Part shown: piece by piece, positions 37,328 through 44,464 of the stretch
Position numbering within the stretch: the stretch's first letter is position 1
Layout of the letters: each line of letters starts with the position of its first letter
DNA from: Zeimonas arvi
GTDB taxonomy: Bacteria > Pseudomonadota > Gammaproteobacteria > Burkholderiales > Burkholderiaceae_E
Direction: 5' to 3'
Length of the DNA: 64,000 bases
Assembly: GCF_008039575.1 (NCBI RefSeq)
Contig: NZ_VDUY01000001.1
Span: forward strand, 186,001 to 250,000
Notes under the pieces: generated by a model
Seen by the model: the letters and a program-made list of their open reading frames with translations, nothing else
Told to the model about the DNA's origin: nothing
Databases searched by the model: none
Made by a program: the position numbers and the translations under genes

Positions 37328-38401
37328 ATGAAGATCACCGACATCCGCACCACCGCCGTCCTCGCCCCGCTGCCCCGGCCGGTGCGGACCGCATCGGGCG
37401 CGATCGAACGCTTCCCGCTGGTGCTGATCGACCTGAGCACCGACGCGGGCGTCGAGGGCCGCGCCTACTCGCTGGTCTACCTGCCCGAGCTGCTGCCCGC
37501 GCTCGAGCGCTGCGTGGCCGGCATGGCCGGCATGGTCGTGGGCCGCGATCTCTCGCCGCGCGCGCTGCACGCCCACCTGCTGCAACGCTGCCGCCTGTTC
37601 GGCCTGAAGGGCATGACCGGCATCGCGCTGGGCGGACTGGACATGGCGATCTGGGACGCCTGGGCCCGCGCCCGCGATGAGCCGCTGGCCCGCGCGCTGG
37701 GGGCCGAGTCGCGACCGGTCAAGGCCTACAACAGCGTCGGCCTGTACGACGCCGCATCGGTGGTCGAGATCGCCGAGGAAACCCTCGCCGCCGGCTACGC
37801 CGGCCTCAAGATCAAGGCCGGCTTCGCGAGCTTCGCGCAAGACCTGGCCGCGATCCGCGCGGCGCGCCGCGCGCTGGGCGACGGCACTGCGCTGATGGTC
37901 GACTACAACCAGTCGCTCAGCCCTCCGGAGGCGATGGCCCGCTGCAGGGCGCTCGACGACGAGGGCCTGGCCTGGATCGAAGAACCGGTGGCGGCCGACG
38001 ACTTGGGCTCCTGCGCGCGCATCGCCGATGCGGTGCGCACGCCGATCCAGATCGGCGAGAACTTCAACGGTCCGGGCGAAATGCGCGCGGCGATCGCTGC
38101 GGGCGCGATGGATCTGGTGATGCCCGACCCGCAGTACATCCACGGCGTGACCGGCTGGCTGGAGGCCTCGGCACTGGCCCGAACGGCCGGCCTGCCGATG
38201 TCTTCGCACCTGTTCGCCGAGGCCGCCTCGCACCTGCTGTGCGCAACCCCCACGGCCGACTGGCTCGAGGTGATGGACGCGGCCGGCGGCCTGCGCCGCG
38301 CGCCGCTGCAGTTGCGCGACGGCTGCGTGACCCCCTGGGATGCGCCGGGGCTGGGCCTGGAGTGGGACGAAGCGGCGGTGGCCAGGCACCGGGCCGGCTG
38401 A
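37328..38401 (+). CDS. Mandelate racemase-like enolase superfamily enzyme
   Basis: A 357-residue enolase-superfamily enzyme. All mandelate-racemase catalytic and metal residues are present with a constant offset of three from the Pseudomonas enzyme: KIK (K161, K163), metal ligands D192 (VDYNQ), E218 (IEEP) and E244 (IGEN), D267 with H294 (SSHLF) as the dyad, and E314 (WLEVMD). Stretches such as DYNQSL, HGVTGW and PMSSHLF are nearly identical to true mandelate racemase. It should interconvert enantiomers of a 2-hydroxy aryl acid, or dehydrate a sugar acid if specificity differs. Co-transcribed with the upstream amidase. Confidence 0.86.
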   Translation: MKITDIRTTAVLAPLPRPVRTASGAIERFPLVLIDLSTDAGVEGRAYSLVYLPELLPALERCVAGMAGMVVGRDLSPRALHAHLLQRCRLFGLKGMTGIALGGLDMAIWDAWARARDEPLARALGAESRPVKAYNSVGLYDAASVVEIAEETLAAGYAGLKIKAGFASFAQDLAAIRAARRALGDGTALMVDYNQSLSPPEAMARCRALDDEGLAWIEEPVAADDLGSCARIADAVRTPIQIGENFNGPGEMRAAIAAGAMDLVMPDPQYIHGVTGWLEASALARTAGLPMSSHLFAEAASHLLCATPTADWLEVMDAAGGLRRAPLQLRDGCVTPWDAPGLGLEWDEAAVARHRAG

Positions 38402-38431
38402 GTCGCAGAAGCCCGGGCGCCTTTCGCCGCC

Positions 38432-39283
38432 TCAGCGACGCGCCGACACCCGCAGCAGTTCGTTCGGCCCCACCCAGCGGTCGCCGTCCCGGAAGATTTC
38501 GAGGCGCTCGCGCATGTCGTCCCACGCGGCCTGTTGCCGCCCGGCGTCGAGCGACGCCAGGATCTGCTGGATCGGGCTGGCCGAGCTGCGGATGAAGTCG
38601 ATGTAGTGGCCGGCCGACGGCAGCTCGAAAGGCGCGTCGACGACCGAAACAGCAATCTCCCTGAAGCCCGCCTCTTCGTGGATCCGCTCGAGCGCGCCCG
38701 GGATCCCGAGGCTGAACAGCCCGCCCGGCCGGCCGGGGTCCGGCATCGGCACGCCGGCGTGCGCCACGGCGGTCTTCATCAGGACGGCCACGCAGGGATT
38801 CCGGTCGGGCCGGCCGAACACGAGCGAGCAGGACCTGCCTCCCGCAACGAGGGCCTGCCGCATCGCGCGCAGCGCGTGCACCGGGCGCGGAAAGAGCATC
38901 AGGCCGAGCCGGCAGACGGCGACATCGAAGCTTTCCGGCTCGACCCGGAGCGACTCGGCGTCGCCGGCCATCGTTTCGACGCCATCGAACCCCGCCTTGC
39001 GACAGCGCGACCGCGCAAGCGCCAGCAGCGCGGGCGACAGGTCGTTGGCCAGCACCCGCCCGGTCGGCCCGACTCGCCGGGCGATCGCGAGCGTCTGGTC
39101 ACCGGCGCCGGCGGCCACGTCGAGCACCCTGCTGCCCGGCCCCACGGCGGCGAGATCGAGCATCGTCTCGGTGGCTGCCGCCAGCCAGCGGTGTACGGCC
39201 GGCGTGTGCGCGTCCCAACCGGCGGCGCTGCGCTCCCACGCGGCGCGGGCGGCCTCCTTGAATGCGACCGGATCGACTTCCAT
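38432..39283 (-). CDS. Class I SAM-dependent methyltransferase
   Basis: A 283-residue methyltransferase of the UbiE/MenG-like group. SAM motif I is VLDVAAGAGDQTLAIA (near 51-66), with the acidic residue of motif II in ANDLSP and motif III CRLGLMLFPRPVHALRAMRQAL. The N-terminus (FKEAARAAWERSAAGWD) and C-terminal half fit a group acting on small molecules in accessory regions. Convergent with the racemase gene and divergent from a LysR regulator, 139 bases away. Substrate unknown. Confidence 0.83.
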   Translation of the reverse strand: MEVDPVAFKEAARAAWERSAAGWDAHTPAVHRWLAAATETMLDLAAVGPGSRVLDVAAGAGDQTLAIARRVGPTGRVLANDLSPALLALARSRCRKAGFDGVETMAGDAESLRVEPESFDVAVCRLGLMLFPRPVHALRAMRQALVAGGRSCSLVFGRPDRNPCVAVLMKTAVAHAGVPMPDPGRPGGLFSLGIPGALERIHEEAGFREIAVSVVDAPFELPSAGHYIDFIRSSASPIQQILASLDAGRQQAAWDDMRERLEIFRDGDRWVGPNELLRVSARR

Positions 39284-39422
39284 GGCGGCTCCTTTCAGGC
39301 TTCGGCATCGCGGAACACGACGAGACAGAGGCTAGACGCTGACGGCGCCCGCTGTAAGGCGCAAAATGTCCGTCCGGGGCAGCAGAATCGCGGCCCCGCA
39401 GGATTCTTCCCGGAGGCTGCGC

Positions 39423-40316
39423 ATGGTCGAATGGGATGACCTGAGGTACTTCGTTTCACTCGGACGCGAGGGCAGCACGCTGGCGGCGAGTCGGGCGCTC
39501 GGCGTCGACCAGTCCACGGTGCAGCGTCGGGTCGCGGCGCTGGAGAAGCGCCTCGGGCGCCCGCTCGTCGCACGCGGGCAGAGCGGCTATCGCCTGACCG
39601 ACTTCGGCCGCGCGCTGCTGGGGCCGGCCCAGGACGTGCACGCGGCCGTCGAACGCTTCGAGCAGTCGGTCGCGGAAGCGGTCCGCGGCGAAGCGGGCGT
39701 GGTGCGCGTCACCTGCCCCGAGCCGATCGTGCTGCGGCTGCAGCGCGCTGGCTTAGTCGACCGCTTCCATGCCCGCCACCCGGGGCTGCGGATCGAGTTC
39801 CTGGTCAGCGACCGCTACATGGACCTGATGCAGGGCGATGCGGACGTCGCGCTGCGCTCGGGCGACACCGACGACGGGGAGCTGGTCGGCCGCCGGATCG
39901 CGGATTCGATCTGGGCCGTCTACGGCAGCCGCGACTACCTGGCCGCGCACGGGCGACCGGCGCGCGTCGAGGACCTGCGCCAGCACGCACTGATCGGTCT
40001 CGACGACTCGATGTCCAGGCATCGCGCCGCGGCCTGGCTGCGAGAGATCGCGCCCGACGCGCCGCTGGTGGCGCGCAACGGCAGCGTGCTCGGGCTGCTG
40101 CATTCGGCCAAGGCCGGGCTCGGCCTGGCGCCGCTGCCGGTCGCGATCGCCGAGGCCGAGCCCGACCTGGAGCGGGTGCTGGGCCCGATCCCGGCGCTGC
40201 GCCGGATCTGGCGGGTCCTGACGCCGCCCCATCTGCGGCACGAACCGCGAGTCGCCGCATTCTTCGACTTCGTCGTCGCCGAGGCCGAGGCGCTCGCGCC
40301 GGTCCTGACCGGCTGA
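39423..40316 (+). CDS. LysR-family transcriptional regulator
   Basis: A 297-residue LysR regulator. N-terminal winged helix 1-60 (WDDLRYFVSLGREGSTLAASRALGVDQSTVQRRVAALEKRLG), then a LysR substrate-binding domain from about residue 90. The recognition helix has the less common QSTVQRRVAALE pattern of the group similar to CatR/PcaQ-unrelated single-gene regulators. It is divergent from the methyltransferase gene, its likely target; the frame extends upstream, but ATG 39423 gives the standard family N-terminus. Effector unknown. Confidence 0.88.
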   Translation: MVEWDDLRYFVSLGREGSTLAASRALGVDQSTVQRRVAALEKRLGRPLVARGQSGYRLTDFGRALLGPAQDVHAAVERFEQSVAEAVRGEAGVVRVTCPEPIVLRLQRAGLVDRFHARHPGLRIEFLVSDRYMDLMQGDADVALRSGDTDDGELVGRRIADSIWAVYGSRDYLAAHGRPARVEDLRQHALIGLDDSMSRHRAAAWLREIAPDAPLVARNGSVLGLLHSAKAGLGLAPLPVAIAEAEPDLERVLGPIPALRRIWRVLTPPHLRHEPRVAAFFDFVVAEAEALAPVLTG

Positions 40317-40372
40317 GAACCGTTCACCTTGCGCTCGTCCCTGGATGCACCCGGGTCGCCGGCGGGACAGGC

Positions 40373-40855
40373 TCACCGGTCGCGCAGCGAGCTGAACACG
40401 TAGTCGCGATCCTTCTGCGGCGCGTGACAGGCGAAGCACGCCCCCTCGGCCTTGTCTGCCACCACGCGCTTCGCGGGATCGCCTCCGGCGAAGCCCTCGA
40501 ATCCCCAGCCGCCCGTGGCCGCGTAGCGCTTCGCGTCCTTGTGCATGACCCCGGCCACCTTGCGCGCGCCCTCGGTCACTGCCCCGTCGGCGCGGCTGGC
40601 TTCGAGCAGGTCGAACACGATGACCGCGCCGTCGGGAAAGCGGCCGTTGCGGTAGCCCTCGAGCGCCTTCTGGTTCGCGTACAGGTGGTGGATCCCGCCG
40701 AAAGCGGCGTGAAGGGGGTGTCCCTCCTCGATCACCATGCTCTTGACGTGATGCCAGCTGCGGTAGTTCTCCGGATAGGGCACCGAAGGGTCGGCGGCGA
40801 GCACGGGCGCGGCGGCGACGACGCAGGCGCAACCGGCAAGGAACAGTGATTTCAT
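40373..40855 (-). CDS. Cytochrome P460 family periplasmic c-type heme protein
   Basis: A 160-residue exported protein. Signal peptide 1-20 ends APVLA; a single heme motif CFACH (C140, C143, H144) lies near the C-terminus, as in cytochrome P460 and cytochrome c'-beta. YPENYRSWHHVKS, GGIHHLYANQKALEGYRNGRFPDGAVIVFDLLEA and TGGWGFEGF match the P460 domain. The P460 group oxidises hydroxylamine or binds NO; whether the lysine-heme cross-link of true P460 exists cannot be seen. RBS GAGGAGG precedes ATG 40855. The gene is divergent from a cysteine-rich MarR regulator and its start lies 16 bases from a perfect 31-base palindrome, so it is very likely repressed by that regulator. Confidence 0.87.
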   Translation of the reverse strand: MKSLFLAGCACVVAAAPVLAADPSVPYPENYRSWHHVKSMVIEEGHPLHAAFGGIHHLYANQKALEGYRNGRFPDGAVIVFDLLEASRADGAVTEGARKVAGVMHKDAKRYAATGGWGFEGFAGGDPAKRVVADKAEGACFACHAPQKDRDYVFSSLRDR

Positions 40856-40870
40856 GGTGATGCCTCCTCG

Positions 40871-40901
40871 TGTTTTATGTATCGACTCGATACATAAAAC
40901 A
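40871..40901. promoter_or_regulatory. Perfect 31-base palindrome, candidate MarR operator
   Basis: Arms TGTTTTATGTATCGA (40871-40885) and its exact reverse complement (40887-40901) around a single C. It lies immediately upstream of the P460 ribosome site. An 8-base half-site CGATACAT recurs at 40944-40951 over the -10 of the MarR gene. Arm length and symmetry are well beyond chance in GC-rich sequence; the AT-rich composition stands out. Confidence 0.85.
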
Positions 40902-40922
40902 GCGTGCGCGACAAGCCCAGGT

Positions 40923-40952
40923 TTGTCAAGCAATGCTTGGAGGCGATACATT
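40923..40952 (+). promoter_or_regulatory. Candidate promoter of the MarR operon
   Basis: TTGTCA (40923-40928) and TACATT (40947-40952) with an 18-base spacer; the spacer holds a 13-base palindrome CAAGCA-A-TGCTTG (40927-40939) and the -10 overlaps the CGATACAT half-site. Transcription would start near 40959, almost at the first ATG, so the mRNA is leaderless or translation begins at ATG 40974 behind AGGA. Confidence 0.5.
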
Positions 40953-40958
40953 CTGTCG

Positions 40959-41516
40959 ATGATCAGGACCCCGATGATCCTCGAACGCCTCGGCGCGCTC
41001 GTCCATCAGGCCGTGCGCGACGACGCCGCGCGTCACGGCCTGCTTCCGATCCATCTGCAGGTGCTCCAGTACCTCGCCCAAGCCAACCGATACAGCGACC
41101 TGCCGATCGCGATCGCCGAGTATTTCGGCATCACGCGCGGCACGGTCTCGCAGACCCTCTCCGTGCTGGAGCGACGGGGTTTGCTGACGAAGGCGCGCGA
41201 CCCCGTCCACGGCCGCCGCGTCCACCTGCGCCTCACGCCGCAGGGCCTCGCCATCCTCGGGGACAGCTGGACCGAACGCGTGCAGGCGGCGTTGTGCGCC
41301 GAGCCCGCATCGGCGCGGCTCGACGAGACGCTGGTCGATGTCCTGGCCGCGCTGCAGCGGATCAACGGCCGCCGCGCCTTCGGCGTGTGCAGCCAATGCG
41401 CCCACTTCCGCGCCGACGCCGGCGGTACGCACTGCGGCCTGACCGGCGAGCCGCTCGCCGCGGAACAGACCGTCAAGATCTGCCGCGAATGGGCCGCACC
41501 CATCCCCACCGACTGA
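40959..41516 (+). CDS. MarR-family regulator with C-terminal four-cysteine motif
   Basis: A 185-residue winged-helix regulator. The DNA-binding part is typical: LLPIHLQVLQYLAQ, DLPIAIAEYFGITRGTVSQTLSVLERRGLLTKARDPVHGRRVHLRLTPQG (about 29-96). The unusual part is the C-terminus: C144-X2-C147-X11-C159-X15-C175, a CxxC...C...C set likely to bind zinc or an iron-sulfur cluster. It is divergent from cytochrome P460 with a perfect palindrome between, and heads an operon with phzF and an enoyl-CoA hydratase. Start may be ATG 40959 or ATG 40974 (MILERLG), the latter having a better AGGA site. Possible redox, NO or metal sensing is inference. Confidence 0.85.
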   Translation: MIRTPMILERLGALVHQAVRDDAARHGLLPIHLQVLQYLAQANRYSDLPIAIAEYFGITRGTVSQTLSVLERRGLLTKARDPVHGRRVHLRLTPQGLAILGDSWTERVQAALCAEPASARLDETLVDVLAALQRINGRRAFGVCSQCAHFRADAGGTHCGLTGEPLAAEQTVKICREWAAPIPTD

Positions 41517-41521
41517 CTCCG

Positions 41522-42373
41522 ATGCCCCAGCCCCGCCGCTTCCACCAGCTCGACGTCTTCACCGCCATCCCGTACCAGGGCAATCCGCTGGCCGTGGTCC
41601 ACGACGCGCAGGACCTCTCCGATGCTCGGATGGCCGCCTTCGCCCGCTGGACCAACCTGTCGGAGACCACCTTCCTGCTGCCGCCGACCGACCCGCAGGC
41701 CGACTACCGGGTGCGCATCTTCACGCCCGGCGGCGAGCTGCCCTTCGCCGGCCACCCCACCCTGGGCAGCTGCCACGCCTGGCTGACCGCGGGCGGCACG
41801 CCGCGCGGCGGGGACTCGATCGTCCAGCAGTGCGGCGTGGGCCTGGTGCGCATCCGCCGCGACGGGCCGCGGCTGGCCTTCGCGGCGCCCCCCTTGCGCC
41901 GGACCGGGCCGCTCGACGACGCGCTGCTCGCGCGGCTCGCCGCCGCGCTCGGACTGCGAGACGGCGAGATCATTGCCCACCAGTGGGTCGACAACGGCCC
42001 CGGCTGGTGCGCGGTGATGCTCGGCTCGGCCGGGCGGGTGCTGGCCGTTCGCCCCGACTGGGCGGTGCTGGGCGACGCCAGGCTGGGCCTGATCGGGCCG
42101 CAGCCGGCCGGCAGCGACACCGACTTCGAGGTTCGCGCCTTCGTGCCGACGCTGGGCGTGTCCGAGGACCCGGTCACCGGCAGCCTGAACGCCGGACTGG
42201 CCCAGTGGCTGATGGGCGCGGGCCTAGCGGCTTCGAACTACACGGTGCGCCAGGGCACCGCGCTGGGCCGCGCCGGCAAGGTCTTCCTGGACCGAGTCGG
42301 CAACGACATCTGGGTCGGCGGCCAGGTGGCCGACTGCATCGCCGGCACCGTGGCCTTTCCCGAGGATCGCTGA
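41522..42373 (+). CDS. PhzF-family epimerase/isomerase
   Basis: A 283-residue PhzF-fold protein with the two-lobed diaminopimelate-epimerase-like structure. The N-terminal FHQLDVFTAIPYQGNPLAVV, catalytic glutamate E48 in NLSETTFLLP, FTPGGELPFAGHPTLGSCHAWL and the C-terminal SEDPVTGSLNAGLA are all present. In phenazine producers PhzF isomerises dihydro-hydroxyanthranilate; most homologues, as here without phz genes, have unknown reactions. Starts five bases after the MarR stop and ends one base before the enoyl-CoA hydratase gene. Confidence 0.91.
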   Translation: MPQPRRFHQLDVFTAIPYQGNPLAVVHDAQDLSDARMAAFARWTNLSETTFLLPPTDPQADYRVRIFTPGGELPFAGHPTLGSCHAWLTAGGTPRGGDSIVQQCGVGLVRIRRDGPRLAFAAPPLRRTGPLDDALLARLAAALGLRDGEIIAHQWVDNGPGWCAVMLGSAGRVLAVRPDWAVLGDARLGLIGPQPAGSDTDFEVRAFVPTLGVSEDPVTGSLNAGLAQWLMGAGLAASNYTVRQGTALGRAGKVFLDRVGNDIWVGGQVADCIAGTVAFPEDR

Positions 42374-42374
42374 C

Positions 42375-43169
42375 ATGAACGCACCGCAGACCGCCCGGGA
42401 ATTCGCGATCGACCCGATCCCCGAGGGCGCGATCTTCCGGATCGAACGACCCGCCAAGCTCAACGCGCTGACCCGGCCGGTGCTGCTCGGCCTGGCCGCC
42501 TGCCTCGACGAGCTCGAAGCGCGGGGCGCCCGGCTGCTGGTCGTCACCGGCGCGGGCGAGCGCGCTTTCTGTGCCGGCACCGACCTGGGCGAATTGCAGA
42601 CACTCGATCCCGATGCGCGGATCGCCAAGAGCACGATGGCGCGCGAGCTGCTGGTTCGCCTGTCGCGCTCGCGCCTGGTCAGCGTCGCGGCGGTCAACGG
42701 CCTGGCCTTCGGCGGCGGGCTGGAGCTCGCGATGGCCTGCACGCTGCGCATCGCGGCAGCGCATGCCAGCTTCTCGCTGCCCGAGGTGAAGCTCGGCCTG
42801 CTGCCCGCCTACGCCGGCACCCAGTTCCTGCCCGCGCTGGTGGGCAAGGCCCGGGCGCTCGAGATCATGATGACCGGCCGGACGATTGCCGCCGACGAGG
42901 CGCTGTCGATCGGCCTGGTGCACCGCCTTGCGGAGCACGGCAGCTCCCTGCCGGACCAGGCGGTCGGCTTCGGGCGCGAGGTGGTCCGCTGGCCGGCCGG
43001 GGCGCTGGCCTGGATCCGCCGCTGCGTGGATGCGGCCGGCGAGCAGGTCGCGCACGCGGGCCTGTCCGTCGAGGATGCCGCGGTGCGCGCCACCTTCGAC
43101 TCGGCCGATGCCCGCGAAGGCGTCGCCGCCTTCCTGGAGAAACGCCAGCCGCGATTCGGACAGGGCTGA
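42375..43169 (+). CDS. Enoyl-CoA hydratase/isomerase family protein
   Basis: A 264-residue crotonase-fold protein. The oxyanion-hole segments AFCAGTDLGEL and NGLAFGGGLELAMACTLRIA are clear, and the two glutamates used by hydratases are kept (GGGLEL and LPEVKLGLLPAYAGTQ; the usual GAGGTQ reads AYAGTQ). Likely hydrates or isomerises an enoyl-CoA in the cytosol. One base separates it from phzF, so they are co-translated. No partner acyl-CoA ligase or thiolase is adjacent, so the pathway is open. Confidence 0.9.
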   Translation: MNAPQTAREFAIDPIPEGAIFRIERPAKLNALTRPVLLGLAACLDELEARGARLLVVTGAGERAFCAGTDLGELQTLDPDARIAKSTMARELLVRLSRSRLVSVAAVNGLAFGGGLELAMACTLRIAAAHASFSLPEVKLGLLPAYAGTQFLPALVGKARALEIMMTGRTIAADEALSIGLVHRLAEHGSSLPDQAVGFGREVVRWPAGALAWIRRCVDAAGEQVAHAGLSVEDAAVRATFDSADAREGVAAFLEKRQPRFGQG

Positions 43170-43218
43170 GGCCGGGAATGCGCGACAATCGCGCCACGTT
43201 CATCCACCGTCCCCCCGC

Positions 43219-43800
43219 ATGAAGCTCTTCTCGCCGCTCTACCGCCTCGCGATGACCTGGTCGCGACATCCGCGCGCCCCCTGGTACCTCGGCGGCCTGA
43301 GCTTTGCCGAATCCTCCTTCTTCCCGGTGCCGCCCGACGTGATGCTGGCGCCGATGAGCCTGGCCAACCCCCGCCGCGCGATGGCCTTCGCGCTGCTGAC
43401 CACGCTGACCTCGGTGGCGGGCGGCCTGTTCGGCTACGCGATCGGCCTGTTCGCGATTGACGCGATCCTGCCCTGGCTGCAGGAAGGCCGGTACTGGCCC
43501 GCCTACGAAACCGCGGTCGCGTGGTTCGACGAATGGGGCGTGTGGGCGGTCTTCATTGCCGGTTTCTCGCCGATCCCGTACAAGGTGTTCACCATCGCCG
43601 CCGGCGCCCTGTCGATGGCGCTGTTGCCCTTCACGATCGCCTCACTGGTCGGGCGCGGCCTGCGCTTCTTCCTGGTCGCGGGCCTGATGGCCTGGGGCGG
43701 CGAGAGGATGGAGGCCATGCTGCAGCGCTACGTGGACCGCCTCGGCTGGGCGACCGTTGCCCTGGTCGTCGTGGCAGGCGTCTGGTACGCCTGGCGTTGA
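43219..43800 (+). CDS. YqaA-family (DedA/VTT-like) membrane protein
   Basis: A 193-residue inner-membrane protein of the YqaA group, related to the DedA/SNARE-associated (VTT) family. Landmarks are LGGLSFAESSFFPVPPDVMLAPMSLANP at the N-terminus, the GGLFGYAIG helix, and FIAGFSPIPYKVFTIAAGALSM, the re-entrant-loop-like segment; about four hydrophobic segments in total. Family members are thought to move lipids or protect membranes, with little direct evidence. Follows the hydratase gene by 49 bases. Confidence 0.88.
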   Translation: MKLFSPLYRLAMTWSRHPRAPWYLGGLSFAESSFFPVPPDVMLAPMSLANPRRAMAFALLTTLTSVAGGLFGYAIGLFAIDAILPWLQEGRYWPAYETAVAWFDEWGVWAVFIAGFSPIPYKVFTIAAGALSMALLPFTIASLVGRGLRFFLVAGLMAWGGERMEAMLQRYVDRLGWATVALVVVAGVWYAWR

Positions 43801-43832
43801 CCCTCGGACCTCCCCCCAACCTGCCCATCCAC

Positions 43833-44402
43833 ATGACCTTCTCCGATCCCGCCCCGCGTCGCCATCTCCACACCCGCAAGGTCCACTGCGAAGGCTTCCT
43901 GCGCGAGGACGGCCTGTGGGACATCGAGGGCCGGATCCTCGACACCAAGACCTACGCCTACACCGAACCCTGGCGCGGCGTGCGCGAGCCCGGCAGCGAG
44001 GTGCACCACATGGCGATCCGGCTCACGATCGACGACGAGCTGGTAGTCCGCGCGATCGAGGTCGACATGCCTTCGACCCCCTACCCCACCTGCGTCGGCG
44101 CGAAGCTGAACTTCCAGGGGCTGGTCGGCGCCTGCATCGCGCGCGGCTGGCGCAAGTCGGTGAACGAGGCCGTCGGCGCCACGCGCGGCTGCACGCACAC
44201 CCGCGAACTGTTGTTCCCGATGGCCACGGTGGCCTTCCAGACCGTGCTCGGCTGGCCCGAGGACGGCCCGGAAGGCGCCTGCAGGCCCAAGCATGAGGAG
44301 ACCGGCGAACGGCCGCACTTCATCGACGGCTGCCACGCCTGGGCCGCCGATGGCGAGGTCGTCGCCAGGCTGCACCCGCAGTTCTCGACGCGGCGAGGCT
44401 AG
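43833..44402 (+). CDS. DUF2889 family protein
   Basis: A 189-residue protein of the DUF2889 family, function unknown. Visible are RHLHTRKVHCEGFLREDGLWDIEGRILDTKTY at the N-terminus, HHMAIRLTIDDELVVRAIEVDMPSTPYPTC, and GCTHTRELLFPMATVAFQTV, the typical conserved C-terminal CTHxxEL segment. No signal peptide or membrane segment. It follows YqaA by 32 bases in the same direction, probably as the last gene of the MarR-phzF operon. Confidence 0.87.
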   Translation: MTFSDPAPRRHLHTRKVHCEGFLREDGLWDIEGRILDTKTYAYTEPWRGVREPGSEVHHMAIRLTIDDELVVRAIEVDMPSTPYPTCVGAKLNFQGLVGACIARGWRKSVNEAVGATRGCTHTRELLFPMATVAFQTVLGWPEDGPEGACRPKHEETGERPHFIDGCHAWAADGEVVARLHPQFSTRRG

Positions 44403-44464
44403 CCGGCTCGAGGCGGTCGGGCCCGGTTGGGTCTACACTCGCGCAGTCCCTACGAACCACGACC

